41,453 nucleotides of DNA, taken from NCBI GenBank assembly GCA_017553035.1, contig JAFZNE010000050.1, positions 1 through 41,453 on the forward strand. Direction: 5' to 3'. Position 1 is the stretch's first letter, and every line of letters starts with the position of its first letter. Position numbers and translations under genes: made by a program. Shown one piece after another: positions 15,197 through 24,531 of the stretch. Source of the DNA: Lachnospiraceae bacterium. GTDB taxonomy: Bacteria; Bacillota; Clostridia; Lachnospirales; Lachnospiraceae. The notes below the pieces were generated by a model, which did not search any database, was not told the origin of the DNA, and was given only the letters and a program-made list of their open reading frames with translations.

Positions 15197-18100
15197 TCAG
15201 CTGTCAAGATCGCCCTCGATCAGATTGACCGAAACGAGTGTCGATACGCCTTTTTCCTGCATAGTGATACCATAGAGCCTGTCCGCTGCAGACATTGTTC
15301 CTCGTCTGTGCGTGATAACGATAAACTGCGAACTCCTGGTAAGCTTGTGCAGGTACGATGCGAATCTCTTAACGTTCGAATCGTCAAGCGCCGCTTCGAT
15401 CTCATCGAGCAGACAGAAAGGTGACGGCTTCAGATTCTGAATCGCAAATAACAGCGAAATAGCCGTAAGCGCCTTCTCTCCACCGGAAAGCTGCATCATA
15501 TTCTGCAGTTTCTTTCCGGGCGGCTGCGCGATGATACGTATGCCCGCTTCGAGCATATCCTCATCTTCGATCAGCTCGAGCTCGCCCTTTCCGCCGCCGA
15601 ACAGCTCTCTGAATACCGAATTGAACTGCTTCGCAATGAGTTCGAACTGCTCCTTGAACTGTCTGCGCATTTCCTCATCAAGTTCATTTATGATACCGGT
15701 AATTGATTCCTTCGAATTGATCAGGTCATCACGCTGTCCGGATAACAGCTCGTAACGCTCAGAAACGCTCTTATATTCCTCTATCGCATTGACGTTTACA
15801 TCACCCAGATCCTTAATGGATGATTTGGTCTCATTGATACGCGAACGTGCGGTAGAACTCTTGAAATCCTTATCACGGTACTCATCGGCACCAGCATAGC
15901 TAAGTCCGTACTCATCCCAGATATAGGAAGTATAGCTGTCGATCGTTTCTTCGAGTTTTTCTTTCTGATTGGACAGCCTCAGAGCTTCCTTTTCAAGTTC
16001 ATTGATACGCTTGCCCAGCTCGGTCCACGATTCGAAGAAGCTCTTATGTTCGGTTCGGATGCTTTCCTTGCGCCCGGTGAGCTGTTCGATCCCGGCATCA
16101 AGTTCGGATACTCTCTTGTGGTCGCGTTCTATGCTCTTCCTGTTGTTGTCGATCTCTTTCTTCTTATTTTCTATTTCGCGTTTCGAGACTTCTCCGCTTC
16201 CTATAACTTCATCTTTTTCTTCTATCAGTCTTTCTATTTCCTGTTCGATACGCGTAATATTTTCAACTACAAAATGACCGGCCTGCTCTGTATTGGCAGA
16301 AGACAGTTTCTGGGCATTCAGCTCTTCGAGAGCCTTTCCCTCGCTCATGCGCAGTTCGAGCAGCTTCTCGGAATTCTTATTTATCGAAGCCTTGATCTCA
16401 TCATTCTTCGCATTGTTGCTTTCGATCCTCTGATTGCCTGTTTCCGTGGCATTCTTCAGTTCTTTGATCTTCTTCTCGAGCTCAACATTCTCCTGTTCAT
16501 ACTCAGATACGCTCTGTATCATGCGGTCGAGTTCTTCTTTGGCTCGTTCGTACCCGATGGAAATGCTGTTCTGTTTCAGGATCAGTTCCTGCGATGAACT
16601 GCGTAATCCGTCCAGCTTCGAGTTTATCGAATCAAGTTCTTTACGTGCTTCGCTTTTTTTGTTCAGGATCGTAGTAAGCTGCGAATTGATGCTTTTAACT
16701 GACTTTTCAAGCTCTTCAAGCTCGCGGCTCCTGCCCAGCAGATTGCTGTTATTCTTGAAACTTCCTCCCGCGATCGATCCGCCGGGGGCAAGCTGCTCTC
16801 CTTCAAGGGTCACGATCCTCAGCGAATAACTGTATTTTCTGGCTAATGCAAGAGCATTGTCGACCTTGTCTGTAACTATAAATGCTTTAAGGAGGTGATC
16901 GATCACGCCCTGATACTTCTTATTACATTTAACCAGTTCATTGGCGGTTGCGATAACGCCTTTTTCCTTCAACGCCTCCGGGTCGACTTCATTTTTACGC
17001 GTCCCGACGCTTGTGATCGGAAGGAAGGTTGCTCTTCCGAGTTTGTTCTTTTTCAGGTGTTCGATCACTTCTTTGGCCGTATCTTCATCTTCGGTCACAA
17101 TATGTGATATCGAAGCTCCGAGAGCCGTTTCGATCGCAGTTTCGTATTTCTTCTCGGTCTTGATCAGATCGGCGACAACACCGTCTATTCCCGGGAATTT
17201 CGCCTTATCCTCCATTATTTTCCGTACGGTCTGCGAATAACCTTCATAACGTTCGGAAATATTGCGTAAGGAATCAAATTTGAAATTCTCGCTTATGAAT
17301 TTCTCACGTGTTTGTTCGTATTCGTCCGATAATCTGCGGACTTCCTCGGAACATTTTACGCTCTTTTCTTTAAGAGCTTTTTCCTCCTCGGAAATCTTAT
17401 CTATCTCGCGTTCGACTTTTTCAAGTTCCTTTTTGTTTTGGCTTGCTTCTGCTTCTTTCTCCGTACGTTCAGACTTGTTTGAAAGAAGTCTTGCCGCGAT
17501 CTCGCTTTTCCTGACATTGATCTGTTCAAGCAGAGTATTATAACGCTGTAGCTCCGTCCTTGCCGAAGCATCATCGTTCATCAGGCTTATTACCAGTGCA
17601 TTCTCGCTTTCGAGCTGTTTATTCAGGTCATCGATCTCCTGCCTGATCCCCGAATACTTCTCCTGGGCGATATCAACCTGTTTATTGCACTCGGTAAGTT
17701 TGTCATCGAAGCTCTTCTTCTGCTTTACAAATTCGGTTTTTTCCTTTTCCCTCAGCTTGATCTCTTCAAGTATCGAAGCAACTCTCTCGTTGATACGTTC
17801 GGAGTTCTGTGTGATCGCAAGAAGCTGCTGTTCAAATACCTTGATCTCGCCTTCCTGCTTCTCGATCCTTACAAGAAGCTCGGACTTTGAATTTCTGCCT
17901 TCTTCGAGCGCTTTATTACAATCCTCGATCTCTTCTTCAAGCTTTTTATATTGAACCTCGGCATCTTTATTGGCCTTCTGGGTCTCTTCCAGATTATCCT
18001 GTGCGATCCTGCACTTTTCCTCAAGTGCCGATCTCTGCGACTCAGCCTTGTCATATTCGCAGAGGAAATTATTCAATTCAAGGTCTTTCAGTATTTCTTT

Positions 18101-18754
18101 AAGACGCAGGTACTCTTTTGCCTTTTCAGACTGTTTTTCGAGCGGACCGATCTGTTTTTCGATCTCACCGATGATATCCGTGATCCTGCTTAGATTTTCC
18201 GTAGCCTCGGCCAGGTTCTTCTCAGCGACGGCTTTACGTTTTTTAAATTTAACTATACCGGCAGCTTCATCAAACAGTTCCCTGCGGTCTTCAGGTTTGG
18301 TCGAAAGGATCTTGTCGATCTGACCCTGCCCGATAATGGAATATCCTTCTTTTCCGATACCGGTATCCATGAACAGTTCCTGAACATCTTTGAGCCTGCA
18401 TGCAATCCCGTTGATCAGATATTCGCTCTCACCCGATCTGTAAACGCGGCGCGCGATACTCACTTCGTCATACGCGATCGCAAGTTTATGATCCGAGTTG
18501 TCAAATGTTATTTCAACAAATGCACTTCCCATGGGCTTTCTGGCTTCCGACCCCGAGAAGATAACATCCTGCATATTATAACCACGTAATTGCTTGGCGC
18601 TCTGTTCTCCGAGAACCCACCTGACCGCATCGGCTACATTTGACTTGCCGCTGCCGTTAGGCCCGACAATACCGGTTATTCCATCGTGGAATTCAAGGAC
18701 CATTTTGTTCGCAAATGACTTAAAGCCCTGAATTTCAATACTTTTCAAATACAT
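15197..18754 (-). CDS. smc: chromosome segregation ATPase SMC
   Basis: The condensin ATPase that organises and separates chromosomes with ScpA/ScpB. Its 1185 residues begin MYLKSIEIQGFKSFANK. The N-terminal head has Walker A GPNGSGKS at 31-38 and the QGQIDKILS region. Long coiled coils surround a hinge (about 500-680, containing GGSIAGGSFKN). The C-terminal head has the LSGGEKALTA signature and Walker B PFCLLDEIEAALDD. The ATG at 18754 matches the family start and has AGGTGA 11 bases upstream; a GTG five codons earlier lies inside the rnc end. It follows rnc after 7 bases, so the two are probably co-transcribed. ScpA and ScpB are not in this window. Confidence 0.97.
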   Translation of the reverse strand: MYLKSIEIQGFKSFANKMVLEFHDGITGIVGPNGSGKSNVADAVRWVLGEQSAKQLRGYNMQDVIFSGSEARKPMGSAFVEITFDNSDHKLAIAYDEVSIARRVYRSGESEYLINGIACRLKDVQELFMDTGIGKEGYSIIGQGQIDKILSTKPEDRRELFDEAAGIVKFKKRKAVAEKNLAEATENLSRITDIIGEIEKQIGPLEKQSEKAKEYLRLKEILKDLELNNFLCEYDKAESQRSALEEKCRIAQDNLEETQKANKDAEVQYKKLEEEIEDCNKALEEGRNSKSELLVRIEKQEGEIKVFEQQLLAITQNSERINERVASILEEIKLREKEKTEFVKQKKSFDDKLTECNKQVDIAQEKYSGIRQEIDDLNKQLESENALVISLMNDDASARTELQRYNTLLEQINVRKSEIAARLLSNKSERTEKEAEASQNKKELEKVEREIDKISEEEKALKEKSVKCSEEVRRLSDEYEQTREKFISENFKFDSLRNISERYEGYSQTVRKIMEDKAKFPGIDGVVADLIKTEKKYETAIETALGASISHIVTEDEDTAKEVIEHLKKNKLGRATFLPITSVGTRKNEVDPEALKEKGVIATANELVKCNKKYQGVIDHLLKAFIVTDKVDNALALARKYSYSLRIVTLEGEQLAPGGSIAGGSFKNNSNLLGRSRELEELEKSVKSINSQLTTILNKKSEARKELDSINSKLDGLRSSSQELILKQNSISIGYERAKEELDRMIQSVSEYEQENVELEKKIKELKNATETGNQRIESNNAKNDEIKASINKNSEKLLELRMSEGKALEELNAQKLSSANTEQAGHFVVENITRIEQEIERLIEEKDEVIGSGEVSKREIENKKKEIDNNRKSIERDHKRVSELDAGIEQLTGRKESIRTEHKSFFESWTELGKRINELEKEALRLSNQKEKLEETIDSYTSYIWDEYGLSYAGADEYRDKDFKSSTARSRINETKSSIKDLGDVNVNAIEEYKSVSERYELLSGQRDDLINSKESITGIINELDEEMRRQFKEQFELIAKQFNSVFRELFGGGKGELELIEDEDMLEAGIRIIAQPPGKKLQNMMQLSGGEKALTAISLLFAIQNLKPSPFCLLDEIEAALDDSNVKRFASYLHKLTRSSQFIVITHRRGTMSAADRLYGITMQEKGVSTLVSVNLIEGDLDS

Positions 18755-18761
18755 AATCCGT

Positions 18762-19466
18762 TTACTCACCTTTTTGTTTCTTGAGCCTTACGATTGCCTG
18801 TGAAGCGGCCTGCATCTCCGCTTCTTTTTTGGATCTTCCGCTGCCACGGCCGTATTCCGTTCCTCCGATCATTGCACTGACCGTAAATGTCCTCATATGT
18901 TCGGGACCTTCGGTCTGTACCAGCTCGTATACTATTTCTTCGTCATTCCCTCCGGATGCCTGAACCATTTCCTGAAGCATCGTTTTCATGTCCAGACCGG
19001 CTCTTATCCCAAGATTGAAAACATTTACTTCTATAAATCTCTGTGCCTCTTCATATCCGCCGTCAATAAATATCGCGCCGATCAAGGCTTCGAAAACGTC
19101 GGAAAGGATCGACGGCTTATCATTGCCTCCGCTCATCGATTCACCTACACCGAGCAGGATATAATCGCCGAGATCGATATGCCTTGCGCAGACAGCCAGA
19201 GATTGTTCGCAGACCATGGAAGCTCTTTCTTTTGTCAGTTCACCCTCTTTATGATCCGGATACAGATCGTACAGATATTTGCTCGAAAACAGTTCGAGCA
19301 CAGCATCTCCCAGAAACTCAAGTCTCTGATAACTCTTTGTCTTGTTGAGCTTGCGTTCATTGGTATATGAGGTATGCGACAATGCCTCCGTAAGGAGATG
19401 CGGATCCTTAAACCGGTATCCGATCACTTCCTGAAGCCTTGATACGGCCTCTTTATCTGCATTCAT
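18762..19466 (-). CDS. rnc: ribonuclease III
   Basis: A double-stranded RNA endonuclease that processes rRNA precursors and structured mRNAs. Its 234 residues start MNADKEAVSRLQEVIGYRF. The catalytic signature RLEFLGDAVLEL carries Glu50 and Asp54, and the second acidic pair lies in DVFEALIGAIFID. The C-terminal dsRNA-binding domain ends with GSGRSKKEAEMQAASQAI. The start is fixed by GGAG 6 bases upstream. That site lies within a 26-base sequence repeated before the flavoprotein gene at 25773. It is separated from acpP by a terminator and leads into smc, the usual acpP-rnc-smc order. Confidence 0.97.
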   Translation of the reverse strand: MNADKEAVSRLQEVIGYRFKDPHLLTEALSHTSYTNERKLNKTKSYQRLEFLGDAVLELFSSKYLYDLYPDHKEGELTKERASMVCEQSLAVCARHIDLGDYILLGVGESMSGGNDKPSILSDVFEALIGAIFIDGGYEEAQRFIEVNVFNLGIRAGLDMKTMLQEMVQASGGNDEEIVYELVQTEGPEHMRTFTVSAMIGGTEYGRGSGRSKKEAEMQAASQAIVRLKKQKGE

Positions 19467-19468
19467 AA

Positions 19469-19494
19469 TAATCTCCATGCTGCAAATGAAATGA
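19469..19494. repeat. 26-base repeat, copy 1 (before rnc)
   Basis: This matches 25777-25802 at 25 of 26 bases. On the minus strand it ends GCAGCATGGAGATTA, supplying the rnc ribosome binding site. See the paired finding. Confidence 0.75.
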
Positions 19495-19511
19495 AATAGA
19501 TCGACAATAAC

Positions 19512-19549
19512 GCACAAAAATATATGCTTGCGATCGATCACCGCAAGCA
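19512..19549 (-). terminator. intrinsic terminator after acpP
   Basis: TGCTTGCG pairs with CGCAAGCA across a 9-base loop, starting 8 bases after the acpP stop. It is followed on the minus strand by TATATTTTTGTG. Confidence 0.7.
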
Positions 19550-19556
19550 CATTTTG

Positions 19557-19787
19557 TTAATTAATCGCGTTCTTGATCTGTTCTACCGCATCGGAAACCG
19601 TAGTAATGTGTTCGGCAACTTCATTGTCAATCTCGATGTCAAACTCTTCCTCGATCGCCATGATTATCTGAAATACATCGAGTGAATCAGCTCCCAGATC
19701 ATCGATGAAAGATGAGTCCATGGATACTTTTTCAGGCTCGATCCCGAGAACTTCACTAATAATTTTCTGCAGTTTTTCGAATTCCAT
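19557..19787 (-). CDS. acpP: acyl carrier protein
   Basis: A 76-residue carrier of growing fatty acyl chains in type II fatty acid synthesis. The phosphopantetheine site is Ser35 in [10 protein letters not shown], and the protein is acidic throughout, with the usual VEQIKNAIN end. GGGAGG lies 7 bases before the ATG. It follows plsX after 16 bases, and the pair leads to rnc as in Bacillus, although fabD and fabG are absent here. Confidence 0.97.
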   Translation of the reverse strand: MEFEKLQKIISEVLGIEPEKVSMDSSFIDDLGADSLDVFQIIMAIEEEFDIEIDNEVAEHITTVSDAVEQIKNAIN

Positions 19788-19803
19788 TGTTCAACCTCCC
19801 ATA

Positions 19804-20808
19804 TCATTCAAGAATATTTCTTTTTATCTTTTCGATTATATCGGCTTCGGTGAATTTAACCGCCTGTAATATCGAATTCTTAACTTCTATGCTCTTTGAA
19901 TTGCCGTGTGTTTTGATAACCAGTCCGTTCAGTCCGAGCATCGGAGCCCCGCCGTATTCATCCATACTGAAACTCTTGAGTGTCTTTTTCAGGGGTTTCT
20001 TGACCATTGCCGCACCGATCTTCGAAACCGGAGTGGATGTCAGGGCACCTTTGATCTTGGTAAGCAGTGCTCCCGCAACACCTTCGTACATTTTCAGGAT
20101 GACATTACCGACAAATGCGTCACATACGATAACATCCGCATCGCCGTACGGGATCTGTCTGCTCTCGATGCTTCCTACGAAATTGATCGAGCTGCAGTTC
20201 TTGAGCAAAGGAAATGTTTCTTTGACAAGCGCGTTTCCTTTTTCTTCCTCGGTCCCGATGTTAACAATGGCTACCTTCGGATTCTTAACGCCAATCACAT
20301 TTTCCATGTAGATCGAACCCATGCGCGCATACTGTACAAGATGCGAAGGTCTCGAATCAACATTTGCTCCGCAATCTATCAGCAGTGAACAGCCGTTCAA
20401 TGTAGGAATAAGCGGTGCAAGCGGTGTACGTTCGATTCCCTTGATGCGGCCGGCGATGAGCTGGGCACCTACCAGCACGGCACCCGTACTTCCGGCGGAA
20501 ATAAACGATCCGGCTTCCTGATTCTTTACAAGATTCAGGCCGACAACGATCGAAGAATCTTTTTTTCTTCTGATCGCCATGACCGGAGGTTCGTCACAGG
20601 AAATGTTCTCGCTGGCTTCGCGTATTTCGATCAGATCTTTGTTGTAGGTATATTTCGAAAGCTCTTTTTCTATCGCCGTACGCTCACCTACAAGCAAACA
20701 TTTGATATCATCACGTTCATTGACAGCTTCAACCGTACCTTTAACCAGCTCAGAAGGTGCGTTGTCACCACCCATTGCATCAATCGCAATTGTTATCTGC
20801 CTATTCAT
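19804..20808 (-). CDS. plsX: phosphate acyltransferase PlsX
   Basis: PlsX converts acyl-ACP to acyl-phosphate, the first step of PlsX/PlsY phospholipid synthesis. The 334-residue protein shows the family landmarks: IAIDAMGGDNAPSELVKG, the SAGSTGAVLVGA loop, LAPLIPTLNG, LLIDCGANVDSRPSHLVQ, VNIGTEEEKGNALVKE, GDADVIVCDAFVGNVILK and EYGGAPMLGLNG. It leads into acpP. The 79-base gap to cheR contains a small CTTATC/GATAAG hairpin but no promoter that I trust. The gene pair rpmF-plsX seen in many bacteria is not conserved here. Confidence 0.97.
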   Translation of the reverse strand: MNRQITIAIDAMGGDNAPSELVKGTVEAVNERDDIKCLLVGERTAIEKELSKYTYNKDLIEIREASENISCDEPPVMAIRRKKDSSIVVGLNLVKNQEAGSFISAGSTGAVLVGAQLIAGRIKGIERTPLAPLIPTLNGCSLLIDCGANVDSRPSHLVQYARMGSIYMENVIGVKNPKVAIVNIGTEEEKGNALVKETFPLLKNCSSINFVGSIESRQIPYGDADVIVCDAFVGNVILKMYEGVAGALLTKIKGALTSTPVSKIGAAMVKKPLKKTLKSFSMDEYGGAPMLGLNGLVIKTHGNSKSIEVKNSILQAVKFTEADIIEKIKRNILE

Positions 20809-20887
20809 CCGATAAACCTTTCAGTACTATACTTCTACCTTATCAAAATATTGACAGATAAGATAATAAAACAAGAGAATGAAAAAA

Positions 20888-21661
20888 TCAACCTTTCTGA
20901 TAGAAGAAAGAAGAAATAGTTGAATAACCGATCTTCTGGGGTGTGATGATCTGTTCGGTACTGCCCAGGAAAAGGATTCCCTTCGGCTTCAGGGCATTGT
21001 AGAACTTGACATAGATCTCGTTCTTCGCTTCATCAGTAAAATATATCAGAACGTTCCGGCAGACGATCAGATCGCATGCCGAAGGATAAGGATCAAGAAG
21101 CAGGTTGTGGATCTTAAATTCAACGCATTTCTTTATCTCATCCTTGATCTGGAAATTGGAAAGTCCGACTTTATCGAAATATTTGGTCTTAAACTCGGCG
21201 GGAAGGCCCTTAAGGCTCTTATCGTTGTAGAGGCCGGCCTGAGCCTTTTCAAGAACCTGTTTGTCTATATCGGTTGCAATTATCTTGATCCTGCTCAGCG
21301 GCAGGTATTTTGCAAGAAGCATTACCAGTGAATACGGTTCATCTCCCGTAGAGCATGCCGCGCTCCAGATCTTTATCGACGGTTTCTTTACAAGATCCTT
21401 TACCACCTTGTCCTCAAGGATCTTCCACTGTTCGGGATTGCGCCAGAACTCCGAAACATTAATAGTCAGATAATTAACAAACTCTTCAAATCTCTCTTTA
21501 TCAGATTTGATAAGGGTAACATATTCTGCATAGCCCTTACATTTCTGCTTTGAAATAAGCGTATCGATACGACGCTTCATCTGTCCTTCCTTGTAAGCGT
21601 TAAGATCGATCTTGGTAAGCGTCAATATCTGCTTTTTGAAGCTTTCATAATCATCAGTCAT
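20888..21661 (-). CDS. cheR: chemotaxis methyltransferase CheR
   Basis: CheR uses SAM to methylate glutamates on chemoreceptors during adaptation. The 257-residue protein has the N-terminal helical domain (about 1-75, with MKRRIDTLISKQ) and the methyltransferase core: NVSEFWRNPEQW, IKIWSAACSTGDEPYSL, ATDIDKQVLEKAQAG and CDLIVCRNVLIYF. The ATG at 21661 has AGAGG 8 bases upstream. The reading frame stays open another 95 codons upstream through the rpsA terminator, but that extension is low in quality and not expected to be translated. No other chemotaxis gene is nearby. Its presence suggests a motile cell. Confidence 0.95.
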   Translation of the reverse strand: MTDDYESFKKQILTLTKIDLNAYKEGQMKRRIDTLISKQKCKGYAEYVTLIKSDKERFEEFVNYLTINVSEFWRNPEQWKILEDKVVKDLVKKPSIKIWSAACSTGDEPYSLVMLLAKYLPLSRIKIIATDIDKQVLEKAQAGLYNDKSLKGLPAEFKTKYFDKVGLSNFQIKDEIKKCVEFKIHNLLLDPYPSACDLIVCRNVLIYFTDEAKNEIYVKFYNALKPKGILFLGSTEQIITPQKIGYSTISSFFYQKG

Positions 21662-21739
21662 CACAATTACCTCTCTTTGATTGAAATGATAATAAAAAAC
21701 TTTATAGATATATGATAACATTATAGTAAAAAAAATCAA

Positions 21740-21776
21740 CAATAAAAAATGACCTGTAACGATTATGTTACAGGTC
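21740..21776 (-). terminator. strong terminator after ispH-rpsA
   Basis: GACCTGTAAC pairs perfectly with GTTACAGGTC around a 6-base loop, and the minus strand then reads ATTTTTTATTG. This separates the cmk-ispH-rpsA transcript from cheR. Confidence 0.88.
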
Positions 21777-21827
21777 AGATTATTCATGTTTTTACAGATG
21801 ATCGGTACCCGTTCCGCGGGAAGACTT

Positions 21828-23831
21828 TTATGCTTCCTCAGCAGGTGCCTCTGCCTGAGCGGGTGCTTCCTCTGCCTTGGGCTCTGCAGCAGCTGCGGTC
21901 TCAGCTGCTTCTGCATTCTCCTCGGTCTCCTTCTTCTCGGGAGCAAGGAGAGCCTTGATGCTGAGGCTGATCTTCTTCTCTTCGAAATTGAAGTCTACGA
22001 TCTTAGCTTCAACTTCCTGACCAAGCTTAAGAACATCGCTGGGCTTGTCAATATGATCGCGGGAGATCTGTGATACATGGAGAAGAGCGTCAACTCCGGG
22101 ATTCAGTTCGATAAATGCACCGAACTCGGTCATGCGGGCAACTTTACCTTTAACGATATTGCCAACCGCATATTTAGTCTCTGCATCGATCCAGGGATTC
22201 TGATCGGCGAACTTCATCGAAAGGGCAACCTTATGTCCCTGAATGTCCTTGATGAATGCCTTAACAACATCGCCGGGCTTGAATACCTTCTTGGGATTCT
22301 CGATACGTCCCCATGACATCTCGGAAATATGAAGCAGTCCGTCTGTTCCGCCAAGATCAACGAAAGCACCGAAATCGGTAACGTTCTTGACTGTACCTTC
22401 GATAACATCACCGACCTTGATCCTTGAGAAGAGCTCCTGAATAGCTTCTTCCTTCTGAGCTACGATAAGCTGCTTGCGATCGCCGATGATCCTGCGTCTC
22501 TTGGGATTGAATTCGGTAATAACGAACTCGATCTCCTGATCCTTGTACTTCTCAAGATCCTTCTCGTAAACATCCGATACGAGGCTTGCGGGAATGAACA
22601 CTCTCATGTCATCCACTACGGTGCAGATACCTCCGCCGAGGATCTGAACAACCTTGGCCTTAAGTACCGTCTTGTTCTCGAAAGCTTCCTCCAGGATCTT
22701 GCTGCCGCGCTCTGCAGCAAGTTTGCGGTATGAAAGCTGAACCTGGCCCTCGCCGTCGTTAACCTTGATGACCTTAACCTGGATAATGTCGCCTTCCTTC
22801 ACAACGGTGGTAAGATCGAGTGAGGGATCGTTTGTATATTCGCTTCTGGTTATTACACCGTCAGCCTTATAACCTATGTTAAGAATGATCTGGTCTTCCT
22901 TAACACTGATAACCGTGCCGTCAACAACCTCCCCGTTGTGTATAGTTTTGAATGAATCCTCCAGCATTTGTTCAAAGTTTTCTTCCATTGCTATTTGAAC
23001 CTCCTTAATAATTGTCTGGGGTGTGGATGCCCCTGCTGTAATACCTACACAACGAAAAGATTTCAATTTGTCAAAATCTAAATCAGCAAGTGTCTGTATG
23101 TAGTAAGTATTATTGCATTCCTGAGCCGAGATATCATAGAGTTTGCGCGTATTTGAACTGTTCCGCCCCCCAATGACGATCATCGCATCTGACTGCGAAG
23201 CCAGTTCAAATGTTTCTCTCTGACGAAGCTCGGTCGCATTGCAAATAGTATTCACAACATTTAAACTATAGCGCATTTCAGTCAAGATTTCAATTATTTT
23301 TCGAAATTTTTTATAATTAAATGTTGTCTGTTCGACGAGCGTTACGTCGCTAACCTCACAATTCCTGTAGTTAAGCGCATCCTGCTCATCTGCGATTACC
23401 GAATACTTACCGCTGCACCATCCGCATATTCCTCTTACTTCCGGATGATCTTTGTCGCCGAGGATCACGATATACCTGCCTTTTGATGACTCCTTTTCGA
23501 CTATTTTATGTATCTTCTTTACAAATGCGCAGGTGGAATCCACAAGCCTGATCTCGTTGGATTCCGACAGCGCTTTCAAGCCTTCGAATGTTTCTTTATC
23601 AACACCGTGTGATCTTATAATGATCGTGGCATCATGCAGTTTTCCGGCCTCTTCCACGGAATTGATCACTCCGACTCCCTTTTGGGTAAGCGTATCCACA
23701 ACCGTTTCATTATGGGTGATCGGTCCGAAAGTGTACACGCTTCTCCCGGCGGCAAGTTCATCATAAACGGAGTTGACGGCCCTGCTTACTCCAAAGCAGA
23801 ACCCGGCGCTTTTTGCCGTTCTGACTATCAT
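21828..23831 (-). CDS. fusion of IspH (HMBPP reductase) and ribosomal protein S1
   Basis: A 667-residue two-part protein, a fusion known in Clostridia. Residues 1-281 are IspH, the iron-sulfur enzyme that makes IPP and DMAPP at the end of the MEP isoprenoid pathway. Its three cluster Cys appear in AGFCFGVSRAV (Cys12), DSTCAF and NTICNATELRQ. From about 282 the protein is S1-like with four S1 RNA-binding domains, including VKNVTDFGAFVDLGGTDGLLH and VARMTEFGAFIELNPGVDALLH, and an Ala/Glu/Pro-rich tail. Its first 4 bases overlap the cmk end (ATGA). AAGGAGG at 23000-23006, 11 bases before Met282, could allow a free S1 of 386 residues from the same mRNA. Confidence 0.95.
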   Translation of the reverse strand: MIVRTAKSAGFCFGVSRAVNSVYDELAAGRSVYTFGPITHNETVVDTLTQKGVGVINSVEEAGKLHDATIIIRSHGVDKETFEGLKALSESNEIRLVDSTCAFVKKIHKIVEKESSKGRYIVILGDKDHPEVRGICGWCSGKYSVIADEQDALNYRNCEVSDVTLVEQTTFNYKKFRKIIEILTEMRYSLNVVNTICNATELRQRETFELASQSDAMIVIGGRNSSNTRKLYDISAQECNNTYYIQTLADLDFDKLKSFRCVGITAGASTPQTIIKEVQIAMEENFEQMLEDSFKTIHNGEVVDGTVISVKEDQIILNIGYKADGVITRSEYTNDPSLDLTTVVKEGDIIQVKVIKVNDGEGQVQLSYRKLAAERGSKILEEAFENKTVLKAKVVQILGGGICTVVDDMRVFIPASLVSDVYEKDLEKYKDQEIEFVITEFNPKRRRIIGDRKQLIVAQKEEAIQELFSRIKVGDVIEGTVKNVTDFGAFVDLGGTDGLLHISEMSWGRIENPKKVFKPGDVVKAFIKDIQGHKVALSMKFADQNPWIDAETKYAVGNIVKGKVARMTEFGAFIELNPGVDALLHVSQISRDHIDKPSDVLKLGQEVEAKIVDFNFEEKKISLSIKALLAPEKKETEENAEAAETAAAAEPKAEEAPAQAEAPAEEA
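22986..23006 (-). promoter_or_regulatory. internal ribosome binding site and start within ispH-rpsA
   Basis: On the minus strand a full AAGGAGG (23000-23006) lies 11 bases before an in-frame ATG (22986-22988) at the IspH/S1 junction. The protein starting there would be MEENFEQMLEDSF onward, a normal S1 N-terminus. Confidence 0.5.
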
Positions 23832-24508
23832 ACCTGATCCTCTTTTACAAGTGAGAACAATCCGAGACAGAAGCCCGTTGCTTCATCGATATTCAGATCC
23901 GAAGTATCGACAAGTTTTGCATCGGGAACTCTTACAAGCGGTGAATTTTCGCGGTGCATATCTCTGTAATCACGCTCTTCGATCTCTTTTGCTATTGTTT
24001 CCAGTTCGGCCTGCTGGCCTTTTTCGATCAATTCGTTATAACGGCGCTGTGCCCTCACCTCTACGCTTGCGGTCAGATAGATCTTCAGATCAGCATTCGG
24101 GAGAACTACCGAACCAATATCCCTGCCGTCCATTACAACATTTTCGGAAAGAGCCATTTTCTGCTGTATCGCTACCAGTTTTTCCCTTACTTTTGCGATC
24201 GCGGATATCTTGGACGCGTTATCGCTGACCGCCTGAGTCCTGATACGGTCATTAACATCGGTTCCGTTTAAAAATACATGCTGCGCACCGTCAATATATT
24301 TAATGGAAACGCTGATCTCTTCAAGCTTTTCGATAACTGCCGATTCGTCATCGCAGACGATACCCTTGTCAACATAAAAAAGAGTTATCGCGCGATACAT
24401 CGCACCTGTATCGATATAGACAAACCCGAGTTTTGACGCAAGTCTTTTGGCTATCGTGCTCTTTCCGGCTCCCGCAGGTCCGTCGATCGCTATGCTGTAA
24501 TTTTTCAT
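23828..24508 (-). CDS. cmk: cytidylate kinase
   Basis: This enzyme phosphorylates CMP and dCMP with ATP. The 226-residue protein has the P-loop IDGPAGAGKSTIAKRLA, the FVYIDTGAMYRAIT motif, VVMDGRDIGSVVLPNAD, the Arg-rich lid AQRRYNELIEKG, and ERDYRDMHRENSPLV. It is the usual upstream partner of ispH-rpsA in Clostridia and overlaps that gene by 4 bases, implying coupled translation. The flavoprotein gene precedes it by 23 bases. Confidence 0.97.
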   Translation of the reverse strand: MKNYSIAIDGPAGAGKSTIAKRLASKLGFVYIDTGAMYRAITLFYVDKGIVCDDESAVIEKLEEISVSIKYIDGAQHVFLNGTDVNDRIRTQAVSDNASKISAIAKVREKLVAIQQKMALSENVVMDGRDIGSVVLPNADLKIYLTASVEVRAQRRYNELIEKGQQAELETIAKEIEERDYRDMHRENSPLVRVPDAKLVDTSDLNIDEATGFCLGLFSLVKEDQV

Positions 24509-24531
24509 ATCCGTTTATTCTCCTTTATATC

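Noticed and set aside
20840-20863. CTTATC/GATAAG hairpin between cheR and plsX as a terminator
   Set aside because: Only a 6-base AT-rich stem with no T-run.
21662-21946. A 95-codon N-terminal extension of cheR in the same open frame
   Set aside because: It reads through the rpsA terminator and the rpsA 3' end in another frame, has low-complexity sequence, and a good binding site lies before the ATG at 21661.
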